A stretch of 64,000 bases of DNA from Girardinichthys multiradiatus (lineage: Eukaryota > Chordata > Actinopteri > Cyprinodontiformes > Goodeidae). The stretch lies in contig NC_061811.1 in the NCBI RefSeq assembly GCF_021462225.1, forward strand, positions 675,001-739,000. The letters are read 5' to 3'. Positions 11,309 to 54,990 of the stretch are shown piece by piece. The number at the start of each line of letters is the position of its first letter. Positions within the stretch are counted from its first letter, which is position 1. Under the pieces are notes generated by a model. The model was given only the letters and a program-made list of their open reading frames with translations, made no database searches and had not been told where the DNA came from. Both the position numbers and the translations under genes were made by a program.

Positions 11309-12745
11309 TTAATAAGACTTTGAATGAAATCTCTGGCAGCAGGTTAAGCATCCTTGGATGTAGACCTGAGTGTCGTGAGACGTTGGAGGCCAGTACGCCA
11401 TTTGTTGGAGGGTGTGGAGTGTGGCTTTGCAGCTCCTATGGCCCCCTACATGAGAGTAATGGGTGTAGGCTAATGTGACGCCCCTTTGGTCGGTTGGAAC
11501 AATGTCCACAGCATGGGAGAGCTGTTTTATGCCAATCTGCACACTGGAGGTGCACACTCTGGCTGTTTTAAGGAGAGGGCGGAGCCTGTCTGCTAAGAGG
11601 AGTGTGTGGCTGTGTTGTGCCTCAGTTAAAAGAGGATCTTCTTGGCAAACACAGTCATACAGCTCTCTACCAGTTGATAATTTCTCTAGCCAGAAAGCTA
11701 GAAGCACTTCTGGTATGAACATGCTTTCCAGGTGTACACCTTCCACCACTTTGGAGTTGTAAGTGTTCACACCTGGGTTCCTTAAAGAGCAAAGAAATGA
11801 TGCATGACTGCATCTGGGAGGAGTTTTCTGGGTGGCTGGATGCAGCTGTGTCTCAGAGGTGTCCATGTCTGGCACCGACGAGGGCCTGAGAGGTTCTTTG
11901 GGCTCCTCTAAGCTGGCAACCTGGTTTGTCACCAAGGATGATTTGCTGCTTGCACCCAGTGGTGTTTGCACCTCCGCCTGGACCCAGAGTTGGTCCTGGT
12001 GGCAGTCAATGAGTGGGGCCAGCCTGTCCAGCAGGTCCTGCCCACCAAGGAAAAGCTCTGTGTTCAACGTGCACATATAGATGGGGTGCACCAGGGTCAT
12101 GTCTTTGAGTGTGATGTCCATCTCCACCCAGCTGGTGATGCTTACATCACAAGCTTCAGCCTGAAATGGTTTACTAAGGGAGAGCATGGCTCTACTCACC
12201 TCCTCGAACAAGACTGAGCCCATCTGGTTGATATCTGATCCTGTTTTAAAATGGAAACCCATTTTCACATGTCCTCCTATACTGGTCAGATAGTATAGGT
12301 AACCTGTATGCTCATTTTGGTTCAGTTTACTTAAGAACCGTGGAAAAGTGGTTTGTTGTGTTTCTCCTGGAGGGGTTCCAAGGGGTTCTTGGAGATTCCC
12401 AGGATGGTCTCCCCATCCGTGCAGGTAGACTCCGATGGCTGTGGAGACTGGGTCCACGCCTAGCCGTGCTGGCGGAGGTTTTGGATCCGGTTCCACCGGA
12501 TGGTCAGCTGCCTCTAATGATGGTGGAGGTTGGGTGCATGCCTGACGCACTGCTTCTGTCAGAATCTTGCGGAAGGCATCCTCCATCTCTCTCCTCAGGT
12601 TCCATCCTGCATGTTGACTCCAACCTTTACCATCAGGCTTACCTTTGGGCCTCATGTGATGGTCAGGTTGTCTGGTCGACCGGAAGTGGTCTGGCAACTT
12701 TGACTGCCAGCCCCCTGGTCCAGCTGACCAAACCTACGTTGTTCC
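11309..12745 (-). pseudogene. LTR-retroelement protease/integrase fragment
   Basis: A frame on the minus strand stays open for about 478 codons, from just after a TAG at 12746-12748 to a stop at 11309. The middle (GFHFKTGSDINQMG) resembles an aspartic retropepsin, but the catalytic DTG/DSG is KTG, so the active Asp appears lost. The C-terminal part has an integrase zinc-binding H2C2 pattern (HVGGH ... CLTCC). No reverse transcriptase or RNase H lies between the two domains, and the integrase core is missing because the frame ends right after the zinc finger. No ATG opens the frame. This is a relic of a Ty3/gypsy-like or retrovirus-like element, probably the same one as the gag at 14.4-15.3 kb. 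The long open frame is unusual for a relic. Confidence 0.7.
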
Positions 12746-12748
12746 GTT

Positions 12749-14080
12749 AACCTGTTCTTAACATGGGTTCTGTTTGAAGACATTTCTCGGCCTTTTAACT
12801 GTTAGATTTATGATTATTGATTAATTAATCTTTATCAATAATTATAATTAAAAATCATAATTTGACTAAATTAATTTCTTAACCAAAATCCTCATTTATG
12901 AATTGAAACCAGAGATGTTTCTGGTGTTGTAATTGTGGCTCAACGCCTTTGATAATTACAACCGTTAAATACTCCGTAATAATTAATAACTATTACCAGA
13001 GATGTCGCTGTTTAATCGACCGTTTCTGCCGAAACGTGTGGAACTTTTAACCTTATCTTGACTGAAGAATCACTCTTGCCCAAAATAAACACAGAACGCC
13101 TTCTGTTACCATCTATGTGAATATTTATTAAATCACAGCCTGATACAATCCGCTCTTCTGATTTAATAATCTTCACCAACTCAAACATGCAAAGTTCTAC
13201 ACAAAAGGGGTAAAATATCTAACTAAACAACAATAAAGCAAAACAGCAGTGGGTGTGTATGGAATCAAACCAGTTATGGCAAAAATGATAATATGACAAA
13301 GGGATGTAGTGGTGAGTGGAGGAGGGTCGCAGCTCCAACTGTAACTCAGTTATACTCAGTCATAAAACATCCCCCAACGCTGGGCGGGGTGAGCTGACAA
13401 AGTGTTATAAAACTTTTGGCGGCAAGCTAGCAAGCAGTAAAGTTGAAGACAAAGAAAATGGTGAATTTCACCATGAGGTTATTTTAACAGTCCAGTCTCA
13501 CAGCACACCTGCGCTTGCTCTCAGGTGTTCAACAACCCTGCAAAACACACACAAAGCTGGGGAGCGCGGCGGCCTCCAGACATCAACACGGCACATCAAA
13601 GTTTCAATAAAAAGGTTACATGCACATATCATTCAGAACACATTAGATTAAATAGCGAATCTCATCGCACTAAAAATCTCCTGTACCCTGCCCAGACTTT
13701 CTAAGAAATAAATAAAATAAAGGATGGGTTTTATTTGTCGTTGTCTCCCTTCTGAGCGGGGTTGAGAGAGAATGGGGTGGAAGTTGGAAGTTACTGCGCG
13801 TCCACAATTAACTTCAGGAAAAGCGGTCAATCTTCGTCCTCTGGCCTCCTTGGCAAAAGGGAAAATATGATCTGACCATCAAAGTCGACTAGAACAAAAC
13901 ACGGTGGCGATTCGTCTCCTTGAAACTCCGTGTTTTTTTTAGTTACGTGTTAAACTCACGTCTTCGATCGGCAAAATGAAATTTCTGGCTTTCTCATTCC
14001 AGAAACCTCTTTTATGAATTGTTCGTTGGCCAACGAGAGAGAATAAATGAAATCCACTCAGGACTCTTCTCCAGGTGATG
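12749..14080. other. unassigned stretch between gag and protease fragments
   Basis: AT-rich sequence with no coding similarity on either strand. In an intact element this interval should be coding or absent. It could be an insertion such as a solo LTR, but I could not find convincing LTR ends or a target duplication. Confidence 0.4.
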
Positions 14081-14355
14081 CTTCAGATGTTGGTAACCAT
14101 GTCACGGTCTCCAGCTGAAGGCAAATGGTGGGTCGTCTCATCCTCTGTTATATAGTTGACGGTGGCCTCAGGGCTGCGACGCCCCTGTCTTATCAGCCGC
14201 AGGGGCCGCTGGGTTTTGTAGGACAGACTATCCTGTGATACAAAATGGCCGATGCCGTTGGAAAGGTATAGTGGCGTCCAACAACGTGCAAATGGTCCAA
14301 TATTCAGCAAACAGGTGGTCCAACATAACGCAAGACTGTCTTCTTCTGTATGCAC

Positions 14356-15310
14356 CTATAAAACTCTAGCCTCACCTTCTGATCTATCAGTAGGGCTTGC
14401 ACGTGTTTCCCACGCCATTTGAGCGTATTTACAGATCTCCTGCATGGTGAGGGTTTTTGTTTTACAGTACATCGTAACATCGTAACGTACGCTTTCATGA
14501 AGGTTGTGGAGGAATAATGATTTAAAAGCATGTTCCTCCTCTATGCTGGGAGCATTACCACCTTGGAAGTAAGCGGCTCTCAGGCGCCGGTAATACTCTC
14601 TGGGTGCTTCGCTTTTCTTTTGCTGGATAGCGAAAGCACCAAGTGTTGTGGAGGCCCGGTCCGTGTACACAGAATATTCTTCCCTTAAAGCTTCGCAGAG
14701 GGTTGAATAATGGTCTCGGACTGCAGAGGGCAGGCTCTCCATGAAAATATGGACGCTCCTGGATGTTGTCTTCCAGATGAGCTTCAGCTTTTCCTTTGCT
14801 GATGGGCAGCACAGGTCTAAAAGGCAGCGTTCGATAATCATCAATGTTTGATTCCTCATTATTAGGGTCAAAACGCTCTATGCCTTGGGCAAGAAACTCA
14901 AGTTGGCGTCTGCACGATCCACTCTCAGGGATTGGTGCTGGCTCATCTGAGTCATCATCTGAAGGTTCATTCCTGCTGTATTCCTCGTGTGTCAGGGCAT
15001 CACGCTTCACCCTTGGGGGAGGCACTGGAGGCTGCTCATGGTACAATGGTGGGCCCTGTGCTCCATGGACTCGGGTCCTGGGCAGCGGTTGAAGGCGATA
15101 TGAACCACCTGAGTCCCCAAGACGGCTCTCGTGTTGCCTTGGCGGAGATGAGGGATTGTAGAGCAGGGTCCTGCAAGTCAAGTGTGAAGGCTGCTCGCCC
15201 CTAAAACCTGAACCATTTACTTCTAGTGAGTCCACCGCCAGGTATTGTTCATGGCTGTCTACTACAGTGGGGTGGGACACTGCACCACTGAATGTAATCT
15301 GCCTACTCAT
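14356..15310 (-). pseudogene. LTR-retroelement gag fragment, frameshifted
   Basis: Two overlapping minus-strand frames (15310-14555 and 14871-14356) form one gag-like protein broken by a frameshift near 14820-14870. The first part is proline-rich and low-complexity. The second has the helical capsid-like region with EYYRRLRAAYFQGGNAP and FLHNLHESVRYDV, a pattern seen in Ty3/gypsy-type gag proteins of fish. Gag would assemble the particle that packages the element's RNA. No CCHC knuckle is visible after it. It lies upstream, on the same strand, of the protease/integrase fragment. Confidence 0.65.
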
Positions 15311-15537
15311 ACCTGTTCTGGACTCTGTGGATGTGTGGGCAAAACCACAAGCTTGGGAAGGTTGTCTCTGGAGAGCAGCTTCTACGTTTCCAGATCTGAG
15401 TGGAAGGTTCTCTCAGGGTGTTGCACGTGTGCCTCACCTTCAGAGGTTTCAACCTGTGAGACAGGATTTATCTCCACCCCCCAGTCCTCTGGGGATGGGG
15501 TGTGTCCTGGCTACACTCAGCTAGCTGTGTGATTCAT

Positions 15538-15864
<327 letters not shown>

Positions 15865-16506
15865 TATCTTGCAGATTACTTAAAATGGGCACACAGGTTT
15901 GACCGTTCAAACTGTGGCTTACCCAAGTCTTTGCTTTAAAGGAATTGATCAAGCAAAACACACACAAAAAAGATTTTGAAAACCCCCCCCAAACATTCAA
16001 TGCTATTCTTAGCTTCAAATGAATGTTAGTGATGCATACTATGGGTTATTTACTTTCTTGTAGGGCCAACCAAGTTAGACAACTAAAGTTAGTTATACAA
16101 GTCTGGTTAAAACACACTTCACACACACAAGAAAACCCAGCAAAAATGAATAAATTTCAGAGCAGAAGTGGCAATGAATGATCAATAACTTGATTTTAGC
16201 TCAAGCTATGTCCTTTGATCATCGGTGATGGGATCATCTGCCTGTGTTATTAAAACTAATCAAATTTGTTAAAACCCTGCTGCAACTGCAATTTACTCAA
16301 TGGCCACCAGATGGTAGTGTTGCTTCTTCCCTGACTGGGAGAGGATGGCTCCTACTGTGCCAGGAATTTGTGGTTGCCATGGCAACAGGCACAGACCGCA
16401 GTTGCTTTAAATGAAAACTTTTAAAAGTCCAACTTCTAACTCTTGGCTGATATGAGATCAGCTAGACAAAACATGAACACGCACAATTAAGCAGCACTTG
16501 TGCACC
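15865..16506. other. gene-poor stretch
   Basis: No coding or RNA feature recognised. The sequence leads into the second copy of the dispersed repeat. Confidence 0.5.
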
Positions 16507-16630
16507 AAATCAAAATACAGCTCAGCATAAAATACTTCCATCAGTATTGTAACAAGTTAATACTTGAGATTAACTACAGGTGATCCTACATCACCTTAAC
16601 TGCCTCATCCTGACCAGACCTCTAAATGCA
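16507..16630. repeat. dispersed repeat, copy 2 of 2
   Basis: Matches 8301-8422 in direct orientation with about ten substitutions. The match ends at CTCTAAATGCAC in both copies. Beyond it the sequence becomes an unrelated GC-rich inverted motif (TCGGGCCCAAGTC ... GACTTGGGC). Confidence 0.75.
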
Positions 16631-17019
16631 CATTAAGTCGGGCCCAAGTCGGGGCTCCCGACTTGGGCTCAACGACTTGGGCCCGGAGGTGGGCCCCCTA
16701 CGCCCACCCGGGTCATTGATGGTGGTCCAGTGTTCTCGGTCCGGTGCATTCTCAGGTCCAGGCGAAGAGGACGTGGAATGCAATACCTGGTTGACTGGTG
16801 TGTCTGCTCTACCCTGTCTCCCTGGCTGCAATCAGCAGATTAGATGCACCTGGTGGCTGCTGCAGTGTAGTGCAATCTGTGGAAAGCCAAGCACCTGTGT
16901 CTTCCCTGATATATACTGACTCTGACAAGCAGACGGTGCCAGATTTTTGAAAGCCATCATTAACTCAGGTTTCTGTACACCGGTATGAGAGAAGGAGTCG
17001 GTCACCTCTCACTGAGGAA

Positions 17020-17165
17020 AATGATAATTGTGAGCCCATGCAATTGGGCAGAACCAAGATTACCTCTGAGGAGAAAGATCGTTGGAGAAGATTCAAGCTC
17101 TGTTTTTATTGTGGAGAGAAGGGACATTTAGCAGTCAGGTGTCCATTAAAAGGGTTAGGGGTAGA
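17020..17165 (+). pseudogene. gag zinc-knuckle fragment of a Ty3/gypsy-like element
   Basis: The plus-strand frame contains a CCHC knuckle, CFYCGEKGHLAVRC, preceded by a basic segment. This is the nucleocapsid signature that binds element RNA in gypsy/Sushi-type gag. Upstream (16640-16920) the sequence does not read as a continuous gag, and downstream the frame meets unrelated DNA. It is a short relic on the opposite strand to the other LTR fragments. Confidence 0.6.
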
Positions 17166-17250
17166 CGTCATTTTCAGCTCTTCCTCATACATTAGTTTGT
17201 GTAATGGAGCTACTATTTCTGCATTATTTGGCACCCAGTTTCTACAATAA

Positions 17251-18120
17251 TTAGTTAGTCCAAAGGAAGGACATCATTTGCTTTTTTGTTACTGGTTTTG
17301 GAGCTTGTAATATTACAGTCTTTCTTTCTTCTACAATTGTGCGTCCCCCTGCGCTAAGATTGTGACCTAAGTATTTAACCTCATTTTTACACAACTGAAG
17401 TTTCTTTTTACAGACTTTGTGTCCCTCTTCTGCTAAATATTTTAATAATGCTATTGTGTCATTTTTACAGGTCTCCTCATCAGGAGAGGCTAATAGCACA
17501 TCATCAACATATAGTAAAACCTGACTACCTCCTGGAGGGTCAAACTTGGCCATACTTGCACTCATTACCTGAGAGTATATAGTTGGACTTTCACAGTAAC
17601 CTTGAGGTAGTCTGGTATAAGTATATTTTTGTCCCTCAAAAGTAAATGCAAACCAGAACTGACTATCTTTATCTATAGGTTCAGAGAAAAATGTATTACT
17701 TATATCAACTACAGTAAATATTCTAGCATCTGGTCTTAGGGAATTTAATAATGTATAAGGATCAGAAACACACGGTGCTCTCTGAACAACTGCATTATTA
17801 ACTGCCTGTAAGTCTTGTACCATGCGCCATCCTGTTGATGGAGCTTGTTTTTTAACTGGAAAAATGGGGGTGTTAAATGGTGAGTCCTCGCATTTTATTA
17901 TCACCTCTGCAGTTATTAAATCCTTTATTACTGGTTTTATTCCTTCACGAGCATCATGTTTCAAAGGGTATTGTTTTACACTGGGCCTGTATTCTGTTTT
18001 TACTCTGATTTGGACAAGTAACACTCCTTTTACTAAACCCACATCACTAGGGTCTTTTGACCATAACTTATCAGGGACTTTACTCAAGAACTGTTCCTCC
18101 TGTTCAGTAAGGAATATTTC
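17251..18120 (-). pseudogene. endogenous retrovirus reverse transcriptase fragment
   Basis: A minus-strand frame of about 278 codons carries the reverse transcriptase fingers and palm: LPQGYCESP, then the catalytic YVDD box near 17505, and a thumb start with KYLGHNLS. The order and spacing fit the RT of gammaretrovirus/epsilonretrovirus-like endogenous retroviruses of fish. RNase H and integrase are missing on the 3' side, where the frame ends at 17251. Catalytic residues are kept but the gene is a truncated relic with no flanking LTR recognised. Confidence 0.8.
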
Positions 18121-18519
18121 TCATTGTTGCTTTGTATGCAAATGTATCACTTCCTGTACTGTCACTGTCCAGAATAATAATTTTCTAGTTAATCCTGTGG
18201 ATGCACTAGTCTCTGTATTCATTATTGTTACAAACCAATCTGTGGCATCTTTTCCCCTCTGCACTCTTCTTCCCATTTCATGCCACTTGAGTTCTTTATC
18301 CTTGAATAAAGATATTTGTGGAGGTGACCACATGTTGCAGAGCTTCCTAGTGTCTTCCACTAACACTACTTCAGCAACTGAAGTACGGTTCCCATCTGTA
18401 TAAACATAAGTTACCATGACTTTGGTAGGGGTTACTTTAGTTAATGCTTCTTCATAAGTTTTATCTGGTCCAGGAGAACCTAAAATACTTATAACATTAC
18501 AAAAAGAAGAGAAAGACAA
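18121..18519 (-). pseudogene. ERV-associated ORF of uncertain identity
   Basis: This 132-codon minus-strand frame ends in a stop immediately before the reverse transcriptase frame continues in the same phase, so the two probably belonged together. It carries no motif that I can assign with confidence: no DTG protease box, and too little for envelope. Its position upstream of RT suggests a gag/protease-side or rearranged segment. Confidence 0.4.
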
Positions 18520-18803
18520 AGAATTAGTTATTTACTCGCTGCGAGGAGAACGGACAGAGATGTTTTCAGTTACAATCTCTCCACCGCTCTGAAAAACATC
18601 TGTCCATTCCTCTCTTTTTATTATCATTCGGGGGTCCCTAGTTACAAAGAACGTTACTTTCTAAGGATGGGAAAAACAGCTGCATCGTAAACAGGTCATA
18701 AACACCATTATCTTTTAACCACACACTTCCACAGTCTCCTCCAATCTTAAGATCAGAGCGTTGTCCGTTCAACACAATCAGCCTTCATCTCTAGACCAAT
18801 ATT

Positions 18804-19790
18804 GATGACCCAACGTACTCGTACTCGTCGTCTTCCGCTTTATCCGGGACCGGGTCGCGGGGGCAGCAGACTCAGCAGAGACGCCCAGACGTCCCTCTCT
18901 CCAGACACCTCCTCCAGCTCCTCCAGGGGGAGCCCAAGGCGTTCCCAGGCCAGCCGAGAGACATAGTCCCTCCAGCGTGTCCTGGGCCGTCCCCTGGGCC
19001 TCCTCCCGGTGGGACGTGCCTGGAACACCTCCCGAGGAAGGCGTCCAGGAGGCATCCGGTATAGATGCCCGAGCCACCTCAACTGGCTCCTCTCGATGTG
19101 GAGGAGCAGCAGCTCTACTCCGAGCTCCTCCCGGATGGCCGAGCTCCTCACCCTATCTCTAAGGGAGTGCCCGGCCACCCTACGGAGGAAGCTCATTTCA
19201 GCCGCTTGGATCTGGGATCTCGTTCTTTCGGTCATGACCCAAAGTTCATGGCCATAGGTGAGGGTAGGAACGTAGACCGACCAGTAAATCGAGAGCTTTG
19301 CTTTTCGGCTCAGCTCTCTCTTCACCACAACGGACCGGTACAGCGCCCCCATTACTGTGGCAGCTGCACCGATCCGTCTGTCGATCTCCCGCTCCATTCT
19401 TCCCTCACTCGTGAACAAGACCCCGAGATACTTAAACTCCTCCACTTGAGGCAGGAACTCCCCTCCAACCTGAAGAGGACAAGCCACCCTTTCCGGTCGA
19501 GAACCATGGCCTCGGACTTGGAGGAGCTGATCTTCATCCCAGCTGCATCACACTCGGCTGCGAACCGCCCCATTGCATGCTGTAGGTCTTGGCTAGAGGG
19601 GGCCAGCAGGACCACGTCATCTGCAAAAAGAAGAGACGAAATCCACTGGTCCCCAAACCAGACCCCCTCCGGCCCTTAGCTGCATCTAAATCCTGTCCAT
19701 AAAAGTTATGAACAGGACCGGTGACAAAGGGCAGCCCTGCCGGAGTCCAACATGGACCAGGAACAGGTCCGACTTAGTGCCGGAAAATAA
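18804..19790 (-). mobile_element. RTE/Rex3-like LINE relic, 5' truncated
   Basis: Read on the minus strand, the piece begins in the reverse transcriptase palm (a frameshifted version of the QGCPLSPVLF block near 19720, then the FADDV-like region near 19620). It continues through the frame at 19487-18840 with EEFKYLGVLF, YGHELWVMTERT and RWLGHLYRMPPGRLPREVF, and ends in RPGPG. This C-terminal pattern is characteristic of the RTE/Rex3-type LINEs that are abundant in teleosts. At least one frameshift separates the two parts. The 3' end lies near 18804, without a clear GATG tail. Confidence 0.75.
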
Positions 19791-21979
19791 TGTTTCCCCA
19801 AATATTATTTTACTAAATGTGATAGCTAATTAACGACTATTAAGACTTTATCCAAAACATTTGGTTCTTATTCAAAATATTTCCTTAAATATTATTTTAA
19901 TAAATAAAGGCAGCTAATGAGACACCGTTGAGAATTAGTCATCCAGGAGGTGAGTTTTATTCAGCAGATCATTATTTAAAACATTATTTTATTAAAATAA
20001 TATTTTATCTGATCTTGCATTGTGAATGGTTGTCTAAACGTTTGCTGATTATTGTCTAAATTGGTTCCAAGACTAACTTAACTTTATTTCCAGATTCTTC
20101 AAGATAATCCTTGGTTCTCAAACATAAACATTTCATGGTAATGTTGCATCACTCTTTTTGGTCATAATTTTCAATCATCTTTAATCAACTTGTTTATATT
20201 GTACATAGCCCATTAGTCTTCATTATTCTTTAATTCTGCTTGGTAGTTTAGTTGGATTGTTTTAGCAAAGTAAAGAGTTTGTTAATTGAAATATGTTTGA
20301 CTTTGAGTTGACTTATTTTTGTTCATAAATTCTTGTATTTTAAGAAATTGTGTGAATTTATTCCATATATGTGCAGAGTTTATGCTGTTCAATAATGTCA
20401 GAGCTCGTCTCACACCTTTCTATTCTGTCCTAATATCATCACCTTACTGGGCTGGTATTCACAGGACAATCCTTAACAGACCGAATTATTTAATACAATA
20501 TAAAAATTTGATAATATAGTCCTAAAAATAATCACAACAGCAGTGAAAGACGTATCCCAACCAACCCACAGTACATTCATTCTGATGTTCTGATGGATTT
20601 TTGCATGTTTTTCCAACTCTGATAGAGGAGCAGCAACCCTTAACCTGCACTAAACCAGAGAAATACAAAGAAGCAGAGTAGGAATGAGTGTGCCTGTAAT
20701 TTTTAGAACTCTTAATGAAAAATATCATTGGATGGTGAAAAGTACCATAAAAGATGTTCGGTTTATTCGGTCCAGAAGGAAAAGGCTGCAAAGATTACCC
20801 ATTCTCTCAGGATTTTACTTCATTTCTAATCTATTTGCATCCTTTAGACAGAAATACAGTGACTAATCATTCCTGTCATTGAATCCCAGATAAATGAGGA
20901 AAAAGAAAGTTCTGAGGACAGCAGATAGAGAATAATCAGGATTATCTTTAATTCATCTTCAGTTTCAATAATATTACAGAAAACATCCTGTTCATTGTAT
21001 TTATACAGTAGTAGTAGAATGCTGTGTCATTGCTTCATTACAAGTGCTGGTCATAGTTTATAGTGTGTGCAGTGTGACACTGAGTTCAGTCCAGTGTTAC
21101 GAATCACTCAGTACAAAGGCAGTTTCACAATAACCTGCTTCTTCTTCTTCTTCTTACTCCAATGAATCTGACTGGTCCTCTCTGGGCAGGTGCCAGGACC
21201 TGCTCTGATGCTGCGTTCAAGTCAGAATGTAATTTCCACACCCATGAGCTGCCCAATGTGGGAAAACTAAAGTGAAATGTTTCGTTTTTATTGATATTTA
21301 ATTTAAATATCGTTCACAGAATGAATGAGTCGTTCTTCAGTCTGCTGTGACACAAACGCAGCATGAGCAGCTGAAATCTGCTGAGGTGCATTTGTGGCAA
21401 CTGGGAAGTTTCTAAATCATTCAGGTACAGGAATGAAGGAGACTGCACATGAACATTTATAAACGCTGGATTAAAAGCTGTGCCCAGGTGTTGCACCTTG
21501 CCTGGAATCACACCTGCCCATTGAGAAAGACACGCCCCTCTTTACAGGCATGCAGGTTTGATGATGAGGAAGAGAGGGAGGGCTGGACAGAGCAGGTCAA
21601 AGGTCAGACATAGTGCTCCATTAACGCTGCAGGGGAACAATCCCAAGAACTGATCAGGACGTTTCTGCAAACTAAGAAGAACATTGATAGAAATATTAAT
21701 TTAGAAGAAAAATGAAGTGCAGTTTTAGGGCCATGAAAGCACCACATGGAGATAAATGCAGAACCTGACCTTAGAGTAGCTGTGGCACTGAGAGGAAGAG
21801 TCAGAGGAAGAGGAGGGGTTCAGTCATGTTGTGTTTAATGAATATTTTGGATTTTCAGTCTTCCTGTTAAAGTTCATCTTGATCTAATCTGAGTCAGTAC
21901 ATATTAAACTTTGCAGAGCCACAGTTCTGTATGGAACACCTGAAATGCCTCAGAAATATTTTTTTCATCAATTTGTATT
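19791..21979. other. gene-poor stretch
   Basis: AT-rich DNA without recognised genes. A short TTC-repeat occurs near 21140. No promoter or RNA gene could be supported. Confidence 0.5.
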
Positions 21980-22183
21980 GTTGTATTGCTCTTGCATCTT
22001 ATACTGCTCTATATTTACTCTCACTCACTTAAAACTGTGCACATATATTTATATTATATTGTAGATATGTTTATACTGTTTAATTTGTACTGTATTGCAC
22101 CGACTACGCCAAAACAAATTCCTTGTATGTCCAAAAACGTACTTGGCAATAAAGCTTTTCTGATTCTGATTCTGATTCTGATT
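21980..22183 (+). mobile_element. 3' tail of the LINE also present at 32.8-35.7 kb
   Basis: These 204 bases match 35528-35731 at all but about two positions and end in the same AATAAAGC followed by TTCTGATTCTGATTCTGATT. It is a severely 5'-truncated insertion of the same LINE family, holding only the 3' UTR. The near identity implies both insertions are fairly young. Confidence 0.9.
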
Positions 22184-24084
22184 AAATGAAAGAAAATATT
22201 CAGAAACAATCAACTAAATAAATATGTTTAAAGTATCATTGTTTTTCAAACATGTTTAAATCATATTTATGGATTTTTCCATAGAACATTAGCTAGTTTA
22301 TTTTTGTTTCTTAGTGTAATTTGTGTCTTAATTAAAGTAGTTTACAATGAAATATAGAGAAAATAGCAAAAAAATATCAATTTCTCAAGGTATTATTTTA
22401 TATCAGTTTTTTAGATAAAGTATTTATTTTAACATCTTTGCTCAAAGCCATTTTTCAGTCTTATTTTCTCTCCTCCACATGAAGCTGAAGCCAGTCTGGA
22501 ATACCTGAAGAGTCTAAAATGTCAGTTTTTAGGCGGCTTTGAACAACTAGCTGTCAAAGTGTTTCTTCATATCTTAAAAAGGTTATGAATAGTTTTTGTG
22601 GAAGAAGCACCTTAAGGCAGGATACACACAGTGTAGTTTCCCTTGACCTGAACAGGATGAGCAGATTTCTACTGAGGCCAGCTTTCTGTTGGTTGTTTGA
22701 GGTGGGATGTGCACCGGAAAACATCACAACGCCATAGCAATAACAATGGTTTCATGGACTGAAAACCATCTGAAAATGCTTGGAAACGGTCAACTGGCAA
22801 AACTGAAGCCAGCTTGTATAGAGGGTAGGAAGTGCCACAAAAAAGATTAAAGGTTGTAAAAAGTATTAAAAGATCAATTAGAAAAACAAACAGAGATGAA
22901 TCGATTCATGCAAAAGAACAAACAACTTAAACAGTAATTATTCGTATTTTTCTGTATATTGGTATATGATAGATTTCCTTCTTTTTTACCAGTATTAATA
23001 TTTTTTAATATTAGGCACTAAATAAACAGCAGGGGCAGCTGGGGATGTAGTAAATCCTAGAAAAAATTACATAAAACAATTAACTCATAAACAAAATTGA
23101 CAGAAAGTAAGAAAATAAAAATTTGACTGTAGTGTTTTGAATTTTCCATCATTACTCGTTATATTTCCTTACGTGTATTTTTTTGTGGCGCTACATGAAT
23201 TTTTAGTCATTTTTGGCTTTTCAGCAGTTCTTTTAAATCCCATGAAGGACTATAGGGAAGTCGTCTGTAGTGCAACAAACATGGATTCATTCCAACAGAC
23301 CGGTTGAGATGGCAGCCCAACCCGGTTCATGTGTGTTTCTGTTCTGTTCATGGCTTCGAATGTTTTAGTGTTTCTGTTTGGTTGGAAAGTGGAAAATCCA
23401 GAGCTGAGAGCGACTTCCAGATGATCTCTGTGTTTTTTATTTCTTGGCAAAACTTTAACAGTTACTGCACTGCTCCAGCAGGAAGTTATTGTTATCATCA
23501 TTATATATCTGATAAAGGAGCTGGAGCAAAGCAGCGGTGAAGGTAGGAGTATAAAACGAAGAAGAAGAAAAAGGAGAGCATGAGGAAGAGGAAGTCTCTA
23601 CTTTTTACCTACCAGGGTAAAACGCACAAAGCAAATGAACAGGAGAGAAGAGGGGATGAAGACTACTAAGATGAGAATATTCAACCAGAACCATGGTAAT
23701 AATAATAAATAGAATATTAAGAATATTAATTATTATTATTAGGATAATAATATTACAGAATAAATCTTCTTTTATAGATTTCTTTCACTTTTTTTTTACG
23801 TTGAAGTACAGTGATCTCCTCAATGAGAATTCAGCCCGCACTGGCTCCGATTGGCTGTTGCATATGACATCACAGCTAATGGCCACCAGATAGACATGCA
23901 TCACTTCCTGCCCCCACCAACCCCACCCAGTTCCTGGTCCAGATAAGAAGTCTTCTGGTGTTGCCACGGTGATCGGTAGCAAGTGACATGAAGGTCTGCA
24001 GGAGAAGCGGAGAAACATTGCAGATGGTTCATTAGTGGCCTGCTTGTCCTGCAGGGGATGACAGGTGAGTTAAACATACCTGCA
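22184..24084. other. gephyrin 3' flank, including the probable 3' UTR
   Basis: This lies directly downstream of the gephyrin stop codon on the minus strand, so its right part should be the 3' UTR. I could not choose a polyadenylation signal with confidence because the sequence is rich in A/T runs. No other gene is evident. Confidence 0.45.
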
Positions 24085-54470
<30,386 letters not shown>

Positions 54471-54620
54471 GTTTCCAACCTCTGTCTGCACCGTGACGGC
54501 TCATACGTAGAGGCAGGGGGAGGAGGTGGTGCTGCTGCACCTCTGGAGGACGACCCCGCTCCCTGCATGCATGCATGCACCAGTGTCCTTTAGTGGGGAC
54601 GCCCTCCAGCTGAGACGACT
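54471..54620 (-). promoter_or_regulatory. gphn: gephyrin 5' UTR and core promoter region
   Basis: A CpG-rich, TATA-less stretch lies just upstream of the ATG. It contains a short GCATGC alternation (54566-54579). The transcription start cannot be fixed from sequence alone. Confidence 0.5.
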
Positions 54621-54908
54621 TCACCTCCCAGTGTAGAAATTATGGAGCCCCTGAACTGCCATTCGTGATTGAAGTTGATACTGCACAGAATAACTTGGGC
54701 TTTCAGGTTTTCATCCAACTAAAACTCATTAGCTGTATGATATGGAGTTCATAAAGTGCCAGCAGGTAAAATGGAAACAGATCATGAAATTTGTTCTGCC
54801 AGTTCAATAAACATTAAATTGTTTAGTCGTTCTAAGAAGTCATGAAATATACTGGAAGTTTAGAATATTAAGTCCAAATGATCTCAGTGTTGTGTTTCTG
54901 AGTGATGG

Positions 54909-54990
54909 CAGGATGGAGCAGAAGATGGAGCAGAAGATGGAGCAGAAGATGGAGCAGAAGATGGAGCAGAAGATGGAGCAGAAGATGGAG
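54909..54990. repeat. 12-bp minisatellite
   Basis: About seven perfect copies of GGAGCAGAAGAT, upstream of gephyrin exon 1. Confidence 0.95.

Noticed and set aside
11309..12745. Long ORF considered as a host gene
   Set aside because: It has retropepsin-like and integrase zinc-finger signatures, no ATG opening and no splice context, so it is a retroelement relic.
18121..18519. Assignment of the ERV-side ORF to envelope
   Set aside because: There is no signal peptide, cleavage site, disulfide motif or membrane segment to support it, so it is left unassigned.
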